A DNA stretch of 26,313 bases from Pseudomonas sp. UBA5706 (GTDB taxonomy: Bacteria; Pseudomonadota; Gammaproteobacteria; Pseudomonadales; Pseudomonadaceae): positions 485 through 26,797 of the forward strand of contig NZ_DIHC01000049.1 of the NCBI RefSeq assembly GCF_002419965.1, read 5' to 3'. How positions within the stretch are numbered: position 1 is the first letter of the stretch; every line of letters starts with the position of its first letter. The translations under genes were made by a program, and so were the position numbers. Of this stretch, positions 7,692-15,569 are shown one piece after another. Below the pieces are notes generated by a model. It saw only the letters and a program-made list of their open reading frames with translations. It was not told the DNA's origin and made no database searches.

Positions 7692-7719
7692 ATCTTCGGC
7701 AGAAGCAGCGCCGCGCATA

Positions 7720-8328
7720 TCATGCCAGCCAGGGATTGTGCGCCAAATGCCGCTGCTCGAACGCCAGAATCTGCTCGCGCCTTTGCAACGTGCTGCCAAT
7801 CGCATCGAGGCCCGACAACAGCGCGTCCTTGCTCAGCGCATCGATCGCGAACGGCATGACCCGACCATCCTGCAAACGGATTTGCTGCGCGGGTAAATCA
7901 ACCTCGATCTGCGCGCTGTGTGCCTGGCTGATGACCTTTCCCAACGCCTGCACCTGCGCCTCTTGAAGCACGATGGTCAGCACGCCGTTGCGCTGGCAGT
8001 TGTCGTGGAAAATCCCCGCGAAGCTGCTGCCGATCAGTGCTCGAATGCCTGTTTGCTTGAGGCCCCAGACCGCGTGCTCGCGGCTCGAACCACAGCCGAA
8101 ATTGGGCCCGGTTACCAGGAATTTCGCGCCTTGCCAGCCCGGTTGGTTGAGGATGAATTCCGGGTCCGGTTCTCCCGAAGGCACAAAGCGCAGGTCAAAG
8201 AACACGCCGCGATCCAGCCCCGAGCGATCAATACCTTTAAGAAACTGCTTGGGCATGATCACATCGGTATCGATATTAGCCGCCAGCATCGGCGCGGCCT
8301 TGCCGGTAACGCGAGTAAAGGGCTGCAT
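7720..8328 (-). CDS. leuD: Isopropylmalate isomerase-type small subunit (LeuD paralogue)
   Basis: This 202-aa protein is full length for LeuD. It shows the swivel-domain start NIDTDVIMPKQFLKGIDRSG and the substrate loop GPNFGCGSSREHAVWGL. With the large subunit it would form the cytoplasmic 4Fe-4S dehydratase that isomerises 2- and 3-isopropylmalate. Only 1 nt separates it from the leuC stop, so the two are translationally coupled. No leuB, asd or other leucine gene is adjacent. It may therefore be a second, specialised pair acting on a related substrate such as citraconate, dimethylmalate or another 2-alkylmalate; this is inference. Confidence 0.9.
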   Translation of the reverse strand: MQPFTRVTGKAAPMLAANIDTDVIMPKQFLKGIDRSGLDRGVFFDLRFVPSGEPDPEFILNQPGWQGAKFLVTGPNFGCGSSREHAVWGLKQTGIRALIGSSFAGIFHDNCQRNGVLTIVLQEAQVQALGKVISQAHSAQIEVDLPAQQIRLQDGRVMPFAIDALSKDALLSGLDAIGSTLQRREQILAFEQRHLAHNPWLA

Positions 8329-8329
8329 C

Positions 8330-9751
8330 TCAAAAACTCCCCTGCAGGCTGCGAACGTCGGTCAGGTGTCCGGTAATGGCGGCCGCGGCGACCATCGCCG
8401 GGCTCATCAGATGAGTACGCGCGCCAGCGCCCTGACGGCCTTCGAAATTGCGGTTGGTACTCGACGCGCAACGGTCGCCGGGGGCCAGTACATCGTCGTT
8501 CATCGCCAGGCACATCGAACAGCCCGATTGGCGCCACTCGAATCCGGCATCGCGGAAGATCGACGCCAGGCCTTCGGCTTCGGCCTGATCGCGCACGGCA
8601 GTGGAGCCAGGGACGATCATCGCGCGCACATGGCCGGCCACCCGTTTGCCACGCACCACGCTGGCGGCGTCGCGCAGGTCTTCGATCCGGGCATTGGTGC
8701 AGGAACCGATGAAAGCGTGACTGATGACGATATCTTGCAGCGGCATGCCGGCCTCCAGGCCCATGTAGGTCAGGGCGCGGCGCATGTCCTGACGCAGGAT
8801 CGGGTCGGCAATGGCTTCCGGGTCCGGCACGCTGGCGTCGATCGCTGCTGCCTGATCCGGGCTGGTGCCCCAGGTGACCATCGGTTGCAGGTCGCGGGCG
8901 TCGAGCCGGATTTCGCGGTCGAACACGGCATCCGCGTCGCTGTGCAACCGTTTCCAACTGGCAGCTGCGCGCTTCCATAACTCGCCTTTCGGCGCGCGGG
9001 GCTTGTCCTTGAGGTAGGCGAAGACTTTCTCGTCCGGGGCCATGAAGGCGCCACGTGCGCCTGCCTCGACGGCCATGTTGCAGATGGTCATGCGCGCTTC
9101 GATACTCAGGGCCGAGACCGTCGAACCGGTAAATTCGATGGCGTAGCCGGTGGCGCCCGATGCGCCGATCCTGCCGATCAGCGCCATGATCACGTCCTTG
9201 GAGGTCAGGCCGCAGGACAGCTCGCCTTCAAGGGTTACACGCATGGTTTTCAGGCGCTTGTAGACCAGCGTCTGCGAGGCCAGCAGGTGTTCGATTTCCG
9301 AGGTGCCGATACCGAATCCGAAGGCACCCAGCGCGCCGTAGGTGGTGGTGTGGCTGTCACCGGCGGCGATGACCATGCCCGGCAGAACGAAGCCCTGCTC
9401 GGGTGCGATCACATGTTCGATACCCTGGCGTTTGTCGAGCACGTCGAACAGTTCGATACCGAATTTCTCGCAGTTGTCGGCCAGATAAGAGACCTGCAGC
9501 GCACCGCCCGGATCGGCCATGGCGGCCACCCGGCGTGGATGGGTGGGGTTGACGTGATCGACCACCGCCAGCGCGCTTCGTGGTCGCCACACGCCGCGCC
9601 CGGCCTCGCGCAGCCCGCTGAAGGCTTGCGGGCTGGTGTATTCGTTGATTACCTGACGATCGATGTAGAGCAGCACATGCCCCTGATCATCGAGCTTGCA
9701 CACGGTATGCGAATCGATGTGTTTGTCGTAGAGCGTTCTTGTTGGGTTCAT
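8330..9751 (-). CDS. leuC: Isopropylmalate isomerase-type large subunit (LeuC paralogue)
   Basis: This 473-aa aconitase-superfamily protein carries the three cluster cysteines Cys351 (GSCTNAR), Cys411 and Cys414 (GCSMC). It also has the conserved GDSHTTTYGALGAFGFGIGTSE block and the C-terminal RNFEGRQG. Length and end points fit LeuC. The DHN-x-x-T loop of bacterial LeuC reads VVDHVNPT here, a small difference from E. coli TMDHNVST that may mark a paralogue. In a Pseudomonas the biosynthetic leuC-leuD normally sits with leuB and asd; here there is only leuD and a convergent LysR gene. The catalysed reaction should be a cis-dehydration/rehydration of a 2-alkylmalate. Confidence 0.9.
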   Translation of the reverse strand: MNPTRTLYDKHIDSHTVCKLDDQGHVLLYIDRQVINEYTSPQAFSGLREAGRGVWRPRSALAVVDHVNPTHPRRVAAMADPGGALQVSYLADNCEKFGIELFDVLDKRQGIEHVIAPEQGFVLPGMVIAAGDSHTTTYGALGAFGFGIGTSEIEHLLASQTLVYKRLKTMRVTLEGELSCGLTSKDVIMALIGRIGASGATGYAIEFTGSTVSALSIEARMTICNMAVEAGARGAFMAPDEKVFAYLKDKPRAPKGELWKRAAASWKRLHSDADAVFDREIRLDARDLQPMVTWGTSPDQAAAIDASVPDPEAIADPILRQDMRRALTYMGLEAGMPLQDIVISHAFIGSCTNARIEDLRDAASVVRGKRVAGHVRAMIVPGSTAVRDQAEAEGLASIFRDAGFEWRQSGCSMCLAMNDDVLAPGDRCASSTNRNFEGRQGAGARTHLMSPAMVAAAAITGHLTDVRSLQGSF

Positions 9752-9777
9752 GAGGGGCGCTTACCTGTAGGAATCAC

Positions 9778-9828
9778 GTCCAGGCAGTCTGGACCCCCTT
9801 ATCTTAGCCAGCCGAGGGTGGCCATCAA
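9778..9828 (-). promoter_or_regulatory. Predicted leuCD promoter with operator-like dyad
   Basis: On the - strand TTGATG (9828-9823) and TAAGAT (9806-9801) form a plausible sigma-70 pair with a 16-bp spacer. Just downstream of the -10 is a perfect dyad, GTCCAG-N5-CTGGAC (9778-9794), at a position where a bound repressor would block initiation. It lies 27 bp upstream of the leuC start. Confidence 0.45.
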
Positions 9829-10034
9829 TGGCCCAAAGGTGAGGGCGTGGAACATGGATCGTGATCGATAACGGCGTTTTCCCCTCCAGGTGGTTGGACG
9901 ATGCATTGCATTCGCTGCCGTCGTAACCTCCTGCGTTTCCCACAAGGCCAGTGGCCTGCCGTTGTACCCTTCGATGTTTCTCACGGGCCAGGGGTCTGCC
10001 AACGTTCAAATGGGCGATTTACGGGAGCCGAAGC
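9829..10034. other. Intergenic region with a repeat arm
   Basis: Part of the gap between leuC and the pit terminator. GCATTCGCTGCCGTCGTAAC at 9908-9927 is the same repeat arm seen at 3813 and, more diverged, at 22595. A 67-codon frame crosses it on the - strand, but it is built largely from this repeat and has no ribosome binding site I trust, so I do not call it a gene. Confidence 0.5.
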
Positions 10035-10059
10035 AAAAAAACAGGCGCTTAAGCGCCTG
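10035..10059 (-). terminator. Rho-independent terminator of the Pit gene
   Basis: On the - strand a 7-bp GC-rich stem with a TTAA loop (CAGGCGCTTAAGCGCCTG, 10059-10042) is followed by seven T residues. It begins about 28 nt after the Pit stop codon. Confidence 0.9.
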
Positions 10060-10086
10060 GGAAGGAGAGAAAGGGAAGCAGTGCGA

Positions 10087-11703
10087 TCAGAAAATCCGCG
10101 TGAATAACCAATACAGGCCACCGGATAGCACGATCGCCGCGGGCAGTGTCAGCACCCAGGCCAATGCCAGGTTGCGCAAGGTGCGCATCTGCAGGCCCGC
10201 GCCATTGGCGGTCATGCTGCCGGCTACGCCCGACGACAGCACGTGAGTGGTCGATACTGGCAGGCCGTACATGTCCGCCGCGCCAATGGTAAGCATCGCG
10301 ACGACCTCCGCCGAGGCGCCCTGGGCGTAGGTCAGGTGGGTCTTGCCGATTTTCTCGCCGACGGTCACCACGATGCGTTTCCAGCCGACCAGGGTACCCA
10401 GGCCCAGTGCGATGGCCACGGCGATCTTGACCCACACCGGAATGAAGCGCGTGGCAGTGTCGATCTGCTGCTTGAACAGATCGACCTTGCCTTGGGTGTC
10501 GGCGTTGAAATGGCCGACCTTGTGCTTGTCCATCAAGCGGATAGCTTCGGACGTCAGGTACATGTCGTTGCGCACGTTGGCCGTGGCTTCGGCCGGTACC
10601 TTGGCCAGCGAGCCGTAGCTGGCGACCTGATCGCCGATCTTGCCCGCCATCACCGCCAGCGCCGGAACCAGCTGCGGCGTTGGCTGTTTATCGCGGATGT
10701 AGGTGGCCAGGGTCTGTCGCGAATCGGCGGGGGCCGGCAAGGGCGCCGATTGGGTCAGTGCCTGTTGGGTGACCTGCGCCACGGCGGCGAACTGCAACGA
10801 CTGGTCGGCCGGCATGGCGCGGTTCAAGGCGTAAGCCATCGGCAAAGTGCCCACCAGAATCAGCATGATCAGGCCCATGCCTTTCTGGCCGTCGTTGGAG
10901 CCGTGCGCGAAGGACACGCCGGTGCAGGTCAGAATCAACAGGCCGCGAATCCAGATCGGTGGTGGCGTATTGCCCTCTGGCGCCTTGTACAGCGCACGGT
11001 TCTTGACGAACATGCGCAGCGCCAGCAGCAACAGTGCGGCGCAGGTGAAGCCCACCAGCGGCGAGAGTAACAGCGAGTAGCCGACCTTGGTGGCTTGCGA
11101 CCAGTCCACTCCACTGGTGCCATCGCGGCCATGCATCAGCGCATTGGCCACCCCTACGCCGATGATCGAACCAATCAGGGTATGCGACGAGGAGGCGGGA
11201 AGGCCCAGCCACCAGGTGCCCAGGTTCCATAGGATCGCCGCGATCAGCAAGGCGAAGATCATCGCGTAGCCGGCGGACGAGCCGACTTGCAGGATCAGTT
11301 CGACCGGAAGCAGGGCAATGATGCCGAACGCCACGGCACCGCTGGAAAACAGCACCCCCAGAAAGTTGAACACCCCCGACCAGACCACCGCGATATTCGG
11401 CGGCAGGGAATGGGTGTAGATAACGGTGGCCACCGCGTTGGCAGTGTCGTGGAAACCATTGACGAACTCGAAGCCCAACGCAATCAACAACGCAACGCCC
11501 AGTAGCAGGAACGGGGTCCAGGTCAACACCACCGTGCCCAGTTCATCCATGTCCTGTTTCAGGCTGAAGGCCGTGTACAGCAGGCCCAGGCCCAGTACAA
11601 CGAAGAAGACCACCATCGTCCGGACGCCGGGCTTGCGGCCGAATTGAGCACTCAACCCGGCACTTTGTGCCAAGGTGCCCTTAGCCAGCGTGGGAGTGGC
11701 CAT
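10087..11703 (-). CDS. Inorganic phosphate transporter, PiT family (long form)
   Basis: This ~538-aa polytopic inner-membrane protein carries both PiT signatures: NGFHDTANAVATVIYT (about residues 82-97) and, in the second half, SFAHGSNDGQKGMGL with GLPVSTTHVLSSG near the C-terminus. PiT proteins take up metal-phosphate with protons at low affinity. A hydrophilic insert of roughly 130 residues between the halves (containing ADSRQTLATYIRDKQPTPQL and the SEAIRLMDKHKVGHFNADTQ region) makes it longer than E. coli PitA. I chose the ATG at 11703 (MATPTLAK) because AGGA lies 8-9 nt upstream; an in-frame ATG three codons earlier at 11712 is possible. It has its own terminator and a predicted promoter, so it is probably monocistronic. 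Confidence 0.93.
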   Translation of the reverse strand: MATPTLAKGTLAQSAGLSAQFGRKPGVRTMVVFFVVLGLGLLYTAFSLKQDMDELGTVVLTWTPFLLLGVALLIALGFEFVNGFHDTANAVATVIYTHSLPPNIAVVWSGVFNFLGVLFSSGAVAFGIIALLPVELILQVGSSAGYAMIFALLIAAILWNLGTWWLGLPASSSHTLIGSIIGVGVANALMHGRDGTSGVDWSQATKVGYSLLLSPLVGFTCAALLLLALRMFVKNRALYKAPEGNTPPPIWIRGLLILTCTGVSFAHGSNDGQKGMGLIMLILVGTLPMAYALNRAMPADQSLQFAAVAQVTQQALTQSAPLPAPADSRQTLATYIRDKQPTPQLVPALAVMAGKIGDQVASYGSLAKVPAEATANVRNDMYLTSEAIRLMDKHKVGHFNADTQGKVDLFKQQIDTATRFIPVWVKIAVAIALGLGTLVGWKRIVVTVGEKIGKTHLTYAQGASAEVVAMLTIGAADMYGLPVSTTHVLSSGVAGSMTANGAGLQMRTLRNLALAWVLTLPAAIVLSGGLYWLFTRIF

Positions 11704-11748
11704 GATTCGCATCCTATTGAGAGGGGATGGTGAACATGATCATTACAA

Positions 11749-11776
11749 ATTATGACAGGGATGCGACGCAGGTCAT
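11749..11776 (-). promoter_or_regulatory. Predicted sigma-70 promoter of the Pit gene
   Basis: On the - strand a -35 ATGACC (11776-11771) and a -10 CATAAT (11754-11749, 5 of 6 consensus) are separated by 16 bp, about 45 bp upstream of the chosen start. No Pho box was recognised. Confidence 0.45.
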
Positions 11777-11892
11777 GTTTAGCGTCGATTTGATGCGCCG
11801 AGGGTGCAAATAAGATCAAAGGTGTTTCGTGACGAGGAGGCGCTGGATGTCGGGGGCTGCAGCTTGATGAAATCGGTTTGACGACCGCGAGC

Positions 11893-11960
11893 CTACAGGG
11901 GGCCGGTTTGCCGACAAGCGATCTCATAGGCGCTATTGTTAGCAAACCGGCCCGCTACAG
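11893..11960. repeat. REPIN: two inverted REP-like arms
   Basis: GGGCCGGTTTGCCGACAA (left arm, starting near 11899) faces TTGTTAGCAAACCGGCCC (right arm, ending near 11953). Outer CTACAG/CTGTAG ends extend the pairing. It starts just 7 bp beyond the stop codon of the aldo/keto reductase, so it may also act as its 3' hairpin. Confidence 0.8.
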
Positions 11961-11967
11961 CGGCGAA

Positions 11968-12801
11968 TCAGACCATTGCCAGCCGCTTCTTGCGCAGAGG
12001 CGCAGCCCATGCCGTGTCGATCAGCAACTCGTCATCGATACTGAGCTCGATCTGTGCGGCATCAGCGTTCAATCGAATGTGATGCGGATCGACGGCCTTG
12101 GGAATGGCGATCACTCCGTCTTGGCGCAGCACCCACGCCAGACTGATCTGGGCCGGTGTGGCGTCGTGGCGCTTGGCGACTTCGAGGATCGCCGGGTTGT
12201 TCAGCAGATCACCTGCCTGACCGATAGGACAGTAGGCCATGAGCGGCGTGTTGGCGGCTTGCATCCAGGGCATCAGGTCGAATTCGATGCCGCGTTCCTC
12301 GGGGTTGTAGAGCACCTGGTTGGTGGCGCAGGCACTGTCTACGGCAAAGGCACTGAGTTCAAGCATGTCCGCGACGTCGAAGTTCGACACGCCCCATCGG
12401 CCGATCTTGCCCGTCTCACGCAGTCGCTCGAAGGCCTCGACGGTTTCATCCAGCGGATAGGAGCCCGGCCAGTGCAGCAGGTAGAGGTCGATGTAATCGG
12501 TTTTCATCCGTTGCAGGCTACGCTCACAGGCCGCCGGAATACCTTTACGGCTGGCGTTGTGGGGGTAGACCTTGCTCACCAGGGTGACCTGATCGCGCTT
12601 GCCGGCAATGGCCTCGCCCACCACTGTTTCGGCGCCGCCTTCGCCATACATCTCAGCGGTATCGATCAGGGTCAGGCCCAGCTCGATACCCCGCCGCAGG
12701 GCTGACACCTCGTCCTGACGTCGATGAGGGTCCTCGCCCATGCGCCAGGTGCCTTGACCGATGACGGGAACGGTTTTGTCTGCCAGTTGGAGAGTGCGCA
12801 T
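11968..12801 (-). CDS. Aldo/keto reductase, YeaE-like
   Basis: This 277-aa AKR-fold protein has all four catalytic residues in context: Asp47 and Tyr52 (LIDTAEMYGEGGAE), Lys77 (LVSKVYP) and His110 (YLLHWPG). The opening GQGTWRMGEDP and the segment ATNQVLYNPEERGIEFDLMPW strongly resemble E. coli YeaE, which reduces methylglyoxal with NADPH. Expected role: cytoplasmic carbonyl detoxification. The C-terminal NADPH-binding part (AIPKAVDPHHIRLNA) is intact. It is probably monocistronic, bounded by a REPIN downstream and another inverted repeat upstream. Confidence 0.92.
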   Translation of the reverse strand: MRTLQLADKTVPVIGQGTWRMGEDPHRRQDEVSALRRGIELGLTLIDTAEMYGEGGAETVVGEAIAGKRDQVTLVSKVYPHNASRKGIPAACERSLQRMKTDYIDLYLLHWPGSYPLDETVEAFERLRETGKIGRWGVSNFDVADMLELSAFAVDSACATNQVLYNPEERGIEFDLMPWMQAANTPLMAYCPIGQAGDLLNNPAILEVAKRHDATPAQISLAWVLRQDGVIAIPKAVDPHHIRLNADAAQIELSIDDELLIDTAWAAPLRKKRLAMV

Positions 12802-12891
12802 GGGATGCCTCCTGCTGATGGGTGTGTACAGAGATCAGGCAGTGCAGACGGGCAGGGGTTCCGTTGCATGTCGGGGGAGGGCGCCTTCCAT

Positions 12892-12957
12892 GTAGCCGCC
12901 CGGCTTGCCGGCGGCGGTGGCTTCGGGATCGCCACCGCCGACAAGCAGCACGGCTAC
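12892..12957. repeat. REPIN-like inverted repeat
   Basis: GTAGCCG (12892-12898) pairs with CGGCTAC (12951-12957), and the inner arms GGCGGCGGTGGC and GCCACCGCCG (12931-12940) form a strong stem around TTCGGGATC. It begins 26 nt past the stop codon of the efflux outer-membrane gene and can serve as its transcript end. Confidence 0.8.
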
Positions 12958-12982
12958 GAGGGAATGTGTAGCTTGGCGGTTA

Positions 12983-14449
12983 TTATCGGGTCTGCTGTGT
13001 GGCCGTGGCTTTGACCTGGGCAGGCGCTTGTCGCTCATTCTCCCAACCGCCGCCCAATGCCAGGAACAGGTCGATCTGTTCCATCGCCACCTGAGTGTTG
13101 GCCGCTGCCAGCTGCGCGGTCACGTCGGTGTACGTCCGGGTCGCCTGCAGGTCGGCGAGGAAGGATTCGCGGCCTGCCATAAAGAAGCGGTGAGTTTGAT
13201 CGGCCGCCTGTTTCGCCGATTTTTCGGTATCAATCAAGGCATCGCGACGTTCCAGCAGCGCGGTGTATTGCGACAGACCGGTCTGCGCCTCGCGAATCGC
13301 GTTGAGCACCACCCCGTCGAAATGGGCCAGCGCCGCCTGATTCGAGGCCTGGGCCATGCGAATCCGTGCGCGGGCACCATTGGAAGGGATGGTCCAGTTG
13401 ATCACCCCGCCAAAACCCCAACGATTGGTCGATGGCTCGCCAAGTTCCTTGAGGATACCGACGGTGCCTACCGTGGCGCCGATGCTGATGTCCGGGTACA
13501 GCTCGCCGGTGGCCACACCGATTCCGGCACTGGACACCGCCAGGCGCCGTTCGGCCTGGCGCACATCAGGACGACGCTTAAGCAGCGCGGCGCCGTCGCC
13601 CACTGGCATCACCTGCGCGATGTGGGGCAGCTCGGCGCATTCGGCCACGCCCCTGGGCAGTTGATCCAGTGGCTTGGCCAGCAGCATCGAGAGACGATAG
13701 AGCCCGGTCTTTTGCGCGGCTTCGTAACGCGGCAGGTCGGCGCGCAGGGACTTGTACTGGGTCTGCGAGCGAGTGACCTGGGTTTCGTCGCCGCGACCGG
13801 CGTCGCGCAGCCGTTGGGTCAGGTTCAGGCTCTGTTGTTGTAAATCCAGCGAGTGCAGGGCGATGTTGCGCTCCTCGTTGGCCGCGCAGATTTGCGTGTA
13901 CGAACGCACGACATCGGCAACCAATGTGATCCGCGCAGTGTCGGCTGCCGCCTGGGCCGCATCGGCGCTGGCTTCTGCCGCTTCGATGCCGCGCTGCAGC
14001 ACGCCGAACAGGTCGAACTGATACGACGTGCTCAGGCTCGCGTCGCCGACATTGGCCACCGGCACTTTTTCCGGCAACAGATAGGCCTGTCCGGCCTCTT
14101 GCAACCGTTGTGCGCCTGCCTTGGCATTGCCACTCCACCCCCCGGCGGCCTCGGCTTCGTTGGTCTGATAACGCGCGCGCTGCAGGTTGGCGGCGGCGAC
14201 ACGCAAATCGGCGCTGGAAGCCAGGGCCTGGTGCACCAGCTCATCGAGCTTGGGATCGTTGTACAGTCGCCACCAGTCCGGCGGCACCGGCGCCGATACC
14301 ACGTTGGCGGAGGACCCCGCCAGTTCACCTTGCAAGTCGGCGCGATTGACGGCCGTGTCTTTGGGCAACTTGTAATCGGGTCCGACCACGGTGCAGGCCG
14401 ATAGAAGCAGGCCCAGCCCGACAGACAGCAGGCACACGCCGGGTTTCAT
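12983..14449 (-). CDS. NodT/OprM-family outer membrane efflux lipoprotein
   Basis: This 488-aa protein starts with a lipoprotein signal ending in LSAC (lipid-anchored Cys19), followed by TVVGPDYKLP, the usual start of OprM/NodT mature proteins. Two TolC-type repeats follow: WWRLYNDPKLDELV..ALASSADLRVAAANLQRAR in the first half and RRPDVRQAERRLAVSSAGIGVATGELYPDIS in the second. It forms the trimeric outer-membrane channel of the tripartite pump encoded just upstream. Its ATG overlaps the stop of the HlyD gene (ATGA, 14446-14449). It is the last gene of the operon. Confidence 0.95.
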   Translation of the reverse strand: MKPGVCLLSVGLGLLLSACTVVGPDYKLPKDTAVNRADLQGELAGSSANVVSAPVPPDWWRLYNDPKLDELVHQALASSADLRVAAANLQRARYQTNEAEAAGGWSGNAKAGAQRLQEAGQAYLLPEKVPVANVGDASLSTSYQFDLFGVLQRGIEAAEASADAAQAAADTARITLVADVVRSYTQICAANEERNIALHSLDLQQQSLNLTQRLRDAGRGDETQVTRSQTQYKSLRADLPRYEAAQKTGLYRLSMLLAKPLDQLPRGVAECAELPHIAQVMPVGDGAALLKRRPDVRQAERRLAVSSAGIGVATGELYPDISIGATVGTVGILKELGEPSTNRWGFGGVINWTIPSNGARARIRMAQASNQAALAHFDGVVLNAIREAQTGLSQYTALLERRDALIDTEKSAKQAADQTHRFFMAGRESFLADLQATRTYTDVTAQLAAANTQVAMEQIDLFLALGGGWENERQAPAQVKATATQQTR

Positions 14450-15363
14450 TGCGCGACTCCTTTATCCGAGGCGTTGCCTGCGTTTTGGTCGACCACCGCA
14501 TCATCGATGATCGACACCGTCGCGGTACGTCCGGCGATCATGCGGAAATTGCCTGGCACTTCGTCGAAGGCGATCCGCACCGGAATGCGCTGGGCCAGAC
14601 GCACCCAGCTGAACGCAGGGTTGACGTTGGGCAGCAGGTTGGAGCCGCTGCTGCGGTCGCGGTCTTCGATACCGGCGACGATGCTCACCACATGCCCACG
14701 CAAGCGGGCGTTGTCGCCGATCACCCGAATGTCCACTGCTGAACCGACGTGAATACCGTCCAGCTTGGTTTCTTCGAAATAGCCGTCAATGTGGTACGAG
14801 GCGCTGTCAACTACCGACAGCACCGGATGCCCGGCGCTGACGAATTCATGCTCCCGCGGCGCACGGTCGTTGAGGTAGCCGTCAACCGGGCTGCGAATCA
14901 CCGAGCGGTCCAGGTTCAGTTGTGCGGCATCCACCGCCACCTGCGCCTCGTTCAACGCCGACAGCGCACGGGCTTCCTTGGACTGGCTTTCTTCCAGTTG
15001 TTCGCGAGCAACCAGATTACCCAGGCCGCGATCGCGCTTGTTTTCACGTTGGGCCTGCTCCCAGGTTTCCTTGCGCTCGGCCACGGTCGCCTGGGCCTGG
15101 CGCAGGGCCAGGCGGAAACGGTCCTGGTCGATGGTGAACAGCACCTGGCCCTTGCTGATGGCCTGGTTGTCGGCGACCGAGACCTTCTGGATCAGGCCGG
15201 AGACGTCCGGCGCGATCTGGATCACGTCGGCTCGTATATGCCCGTCCCGGGTCCAGGGGGCATACATGTAATACATCACCATGCGCCAGACCACGAACGC
15301 GGCGAGGATCACAACCAGCAGGGTCAGGACCATACGGCCCAGAGTCAGTAGAGGTTTTTTCAT
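14446..15363 (-). CDS. HlyD/AaeA-like periplasmic adaptor subunit
   Basis: This 305-aa membrane fusion protein has one N-terminal membrane helix (about residues 8-30), then YAPWTRDGHIRADVIQIAPDVSGLI (barrel-sandwich half), a coiled-coil hairpin (roughly 85-150, containing RQAQATVAERKETWEQAQRE), and LDRSVIRSPVDGYLNDR closing the lipoyl domain. This arrangement and length match AaeA-type adaptors of FUSC exporters. It links the FUSC inner-membrane protein to the NodT channel. Four-base ATGA overlaps join it to its neighbours on both sides. Confidence 0.94.
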   Translation of the reverse strand: MKKPLLTLGRMVLTLLVVILAAFVVWRMVMYYMYAPWTRDGHIRADVIQIAPDVSGLIQKVSVADNQAISKGQVLFTIDQDRFRLALRQAQATVAERKETWEQAQRENKRDRGLGNLVAREQLEESQSKEARALSALNEAQVAVDAAQLNLDRSVIRSPVDGYLNDRAPREHEFVSAGHPVLSVVDSASYHIDGYFEETKLDGIHVGSAVDIRVIGDNARLRGHVVSIVAGIEDRDRSSGSNLLPNVNPAFSWVRLAQRIPVRIAFDEVPGNFRMIAGRTATVSIIDDAVVDQNAGNASDKGVAQ

Positions 15364-15569
15364 TTCATCAGGTATCGACCAAGGGTATCCACGACGCCGA
15401 GCAGCAGAGCGTATAGACCGACGTTGAACAAAGCCCGGTGCCAGACCAGGCGGTAGAAGTGGGCACGCGACAGTACGGCGTGGACCACTAGAAAAATCAC
15501 ATAAGCGATGCCCATCAGCACCAGAAAGGTAGGCAGGAAAATCCCGCCGATATCCAGATCACCGATCAC
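15360..15569 (-). CDS. DUF1656 (AaeX-like) small membrane protein
   Basis: This 69-aa protein has two hydrophobic segments (FLPTFLVLMGIAYVIFLVV and LFNVGLYALLLGVV) and the family pattern in which a short loop between them carries SRAHFYRLVWHRALF. DUF1656 proteins are found almost only in FUSC-HlyD operons, as here; their role is unknown. ATGA overlaps connect it to the FUSC gene (15566-15569) and to the HlyD gene (15360-15363). Confidence 0.93.
   Translation of the reverse strand: MIGDLDIGGIFLPTFLVLMGIAYVIFLVVHAVLSRAHFYRLVWHRALFNVGLYALLLGVVDTLGRYLMK

Noticed and set aside
8259..8978. 239-codon - strand frame overlapping leuC
   Set aside because: Out-of-frame shadow, Arg/Pro-rich, no motif.
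9799..10002. 67-codon - strand frame upstream of leuC
   Set aside because: It spans the repeat arm at 9908, lacks a trusted ribosome binding site and overlaps the predicted leuC promoter.
14749..15351. 200-codon + strand frame opposite the HlyD gene
   Set aside because: Antisense shadow of a convincing adaptor protein gene; no domain or ribosome binding site.
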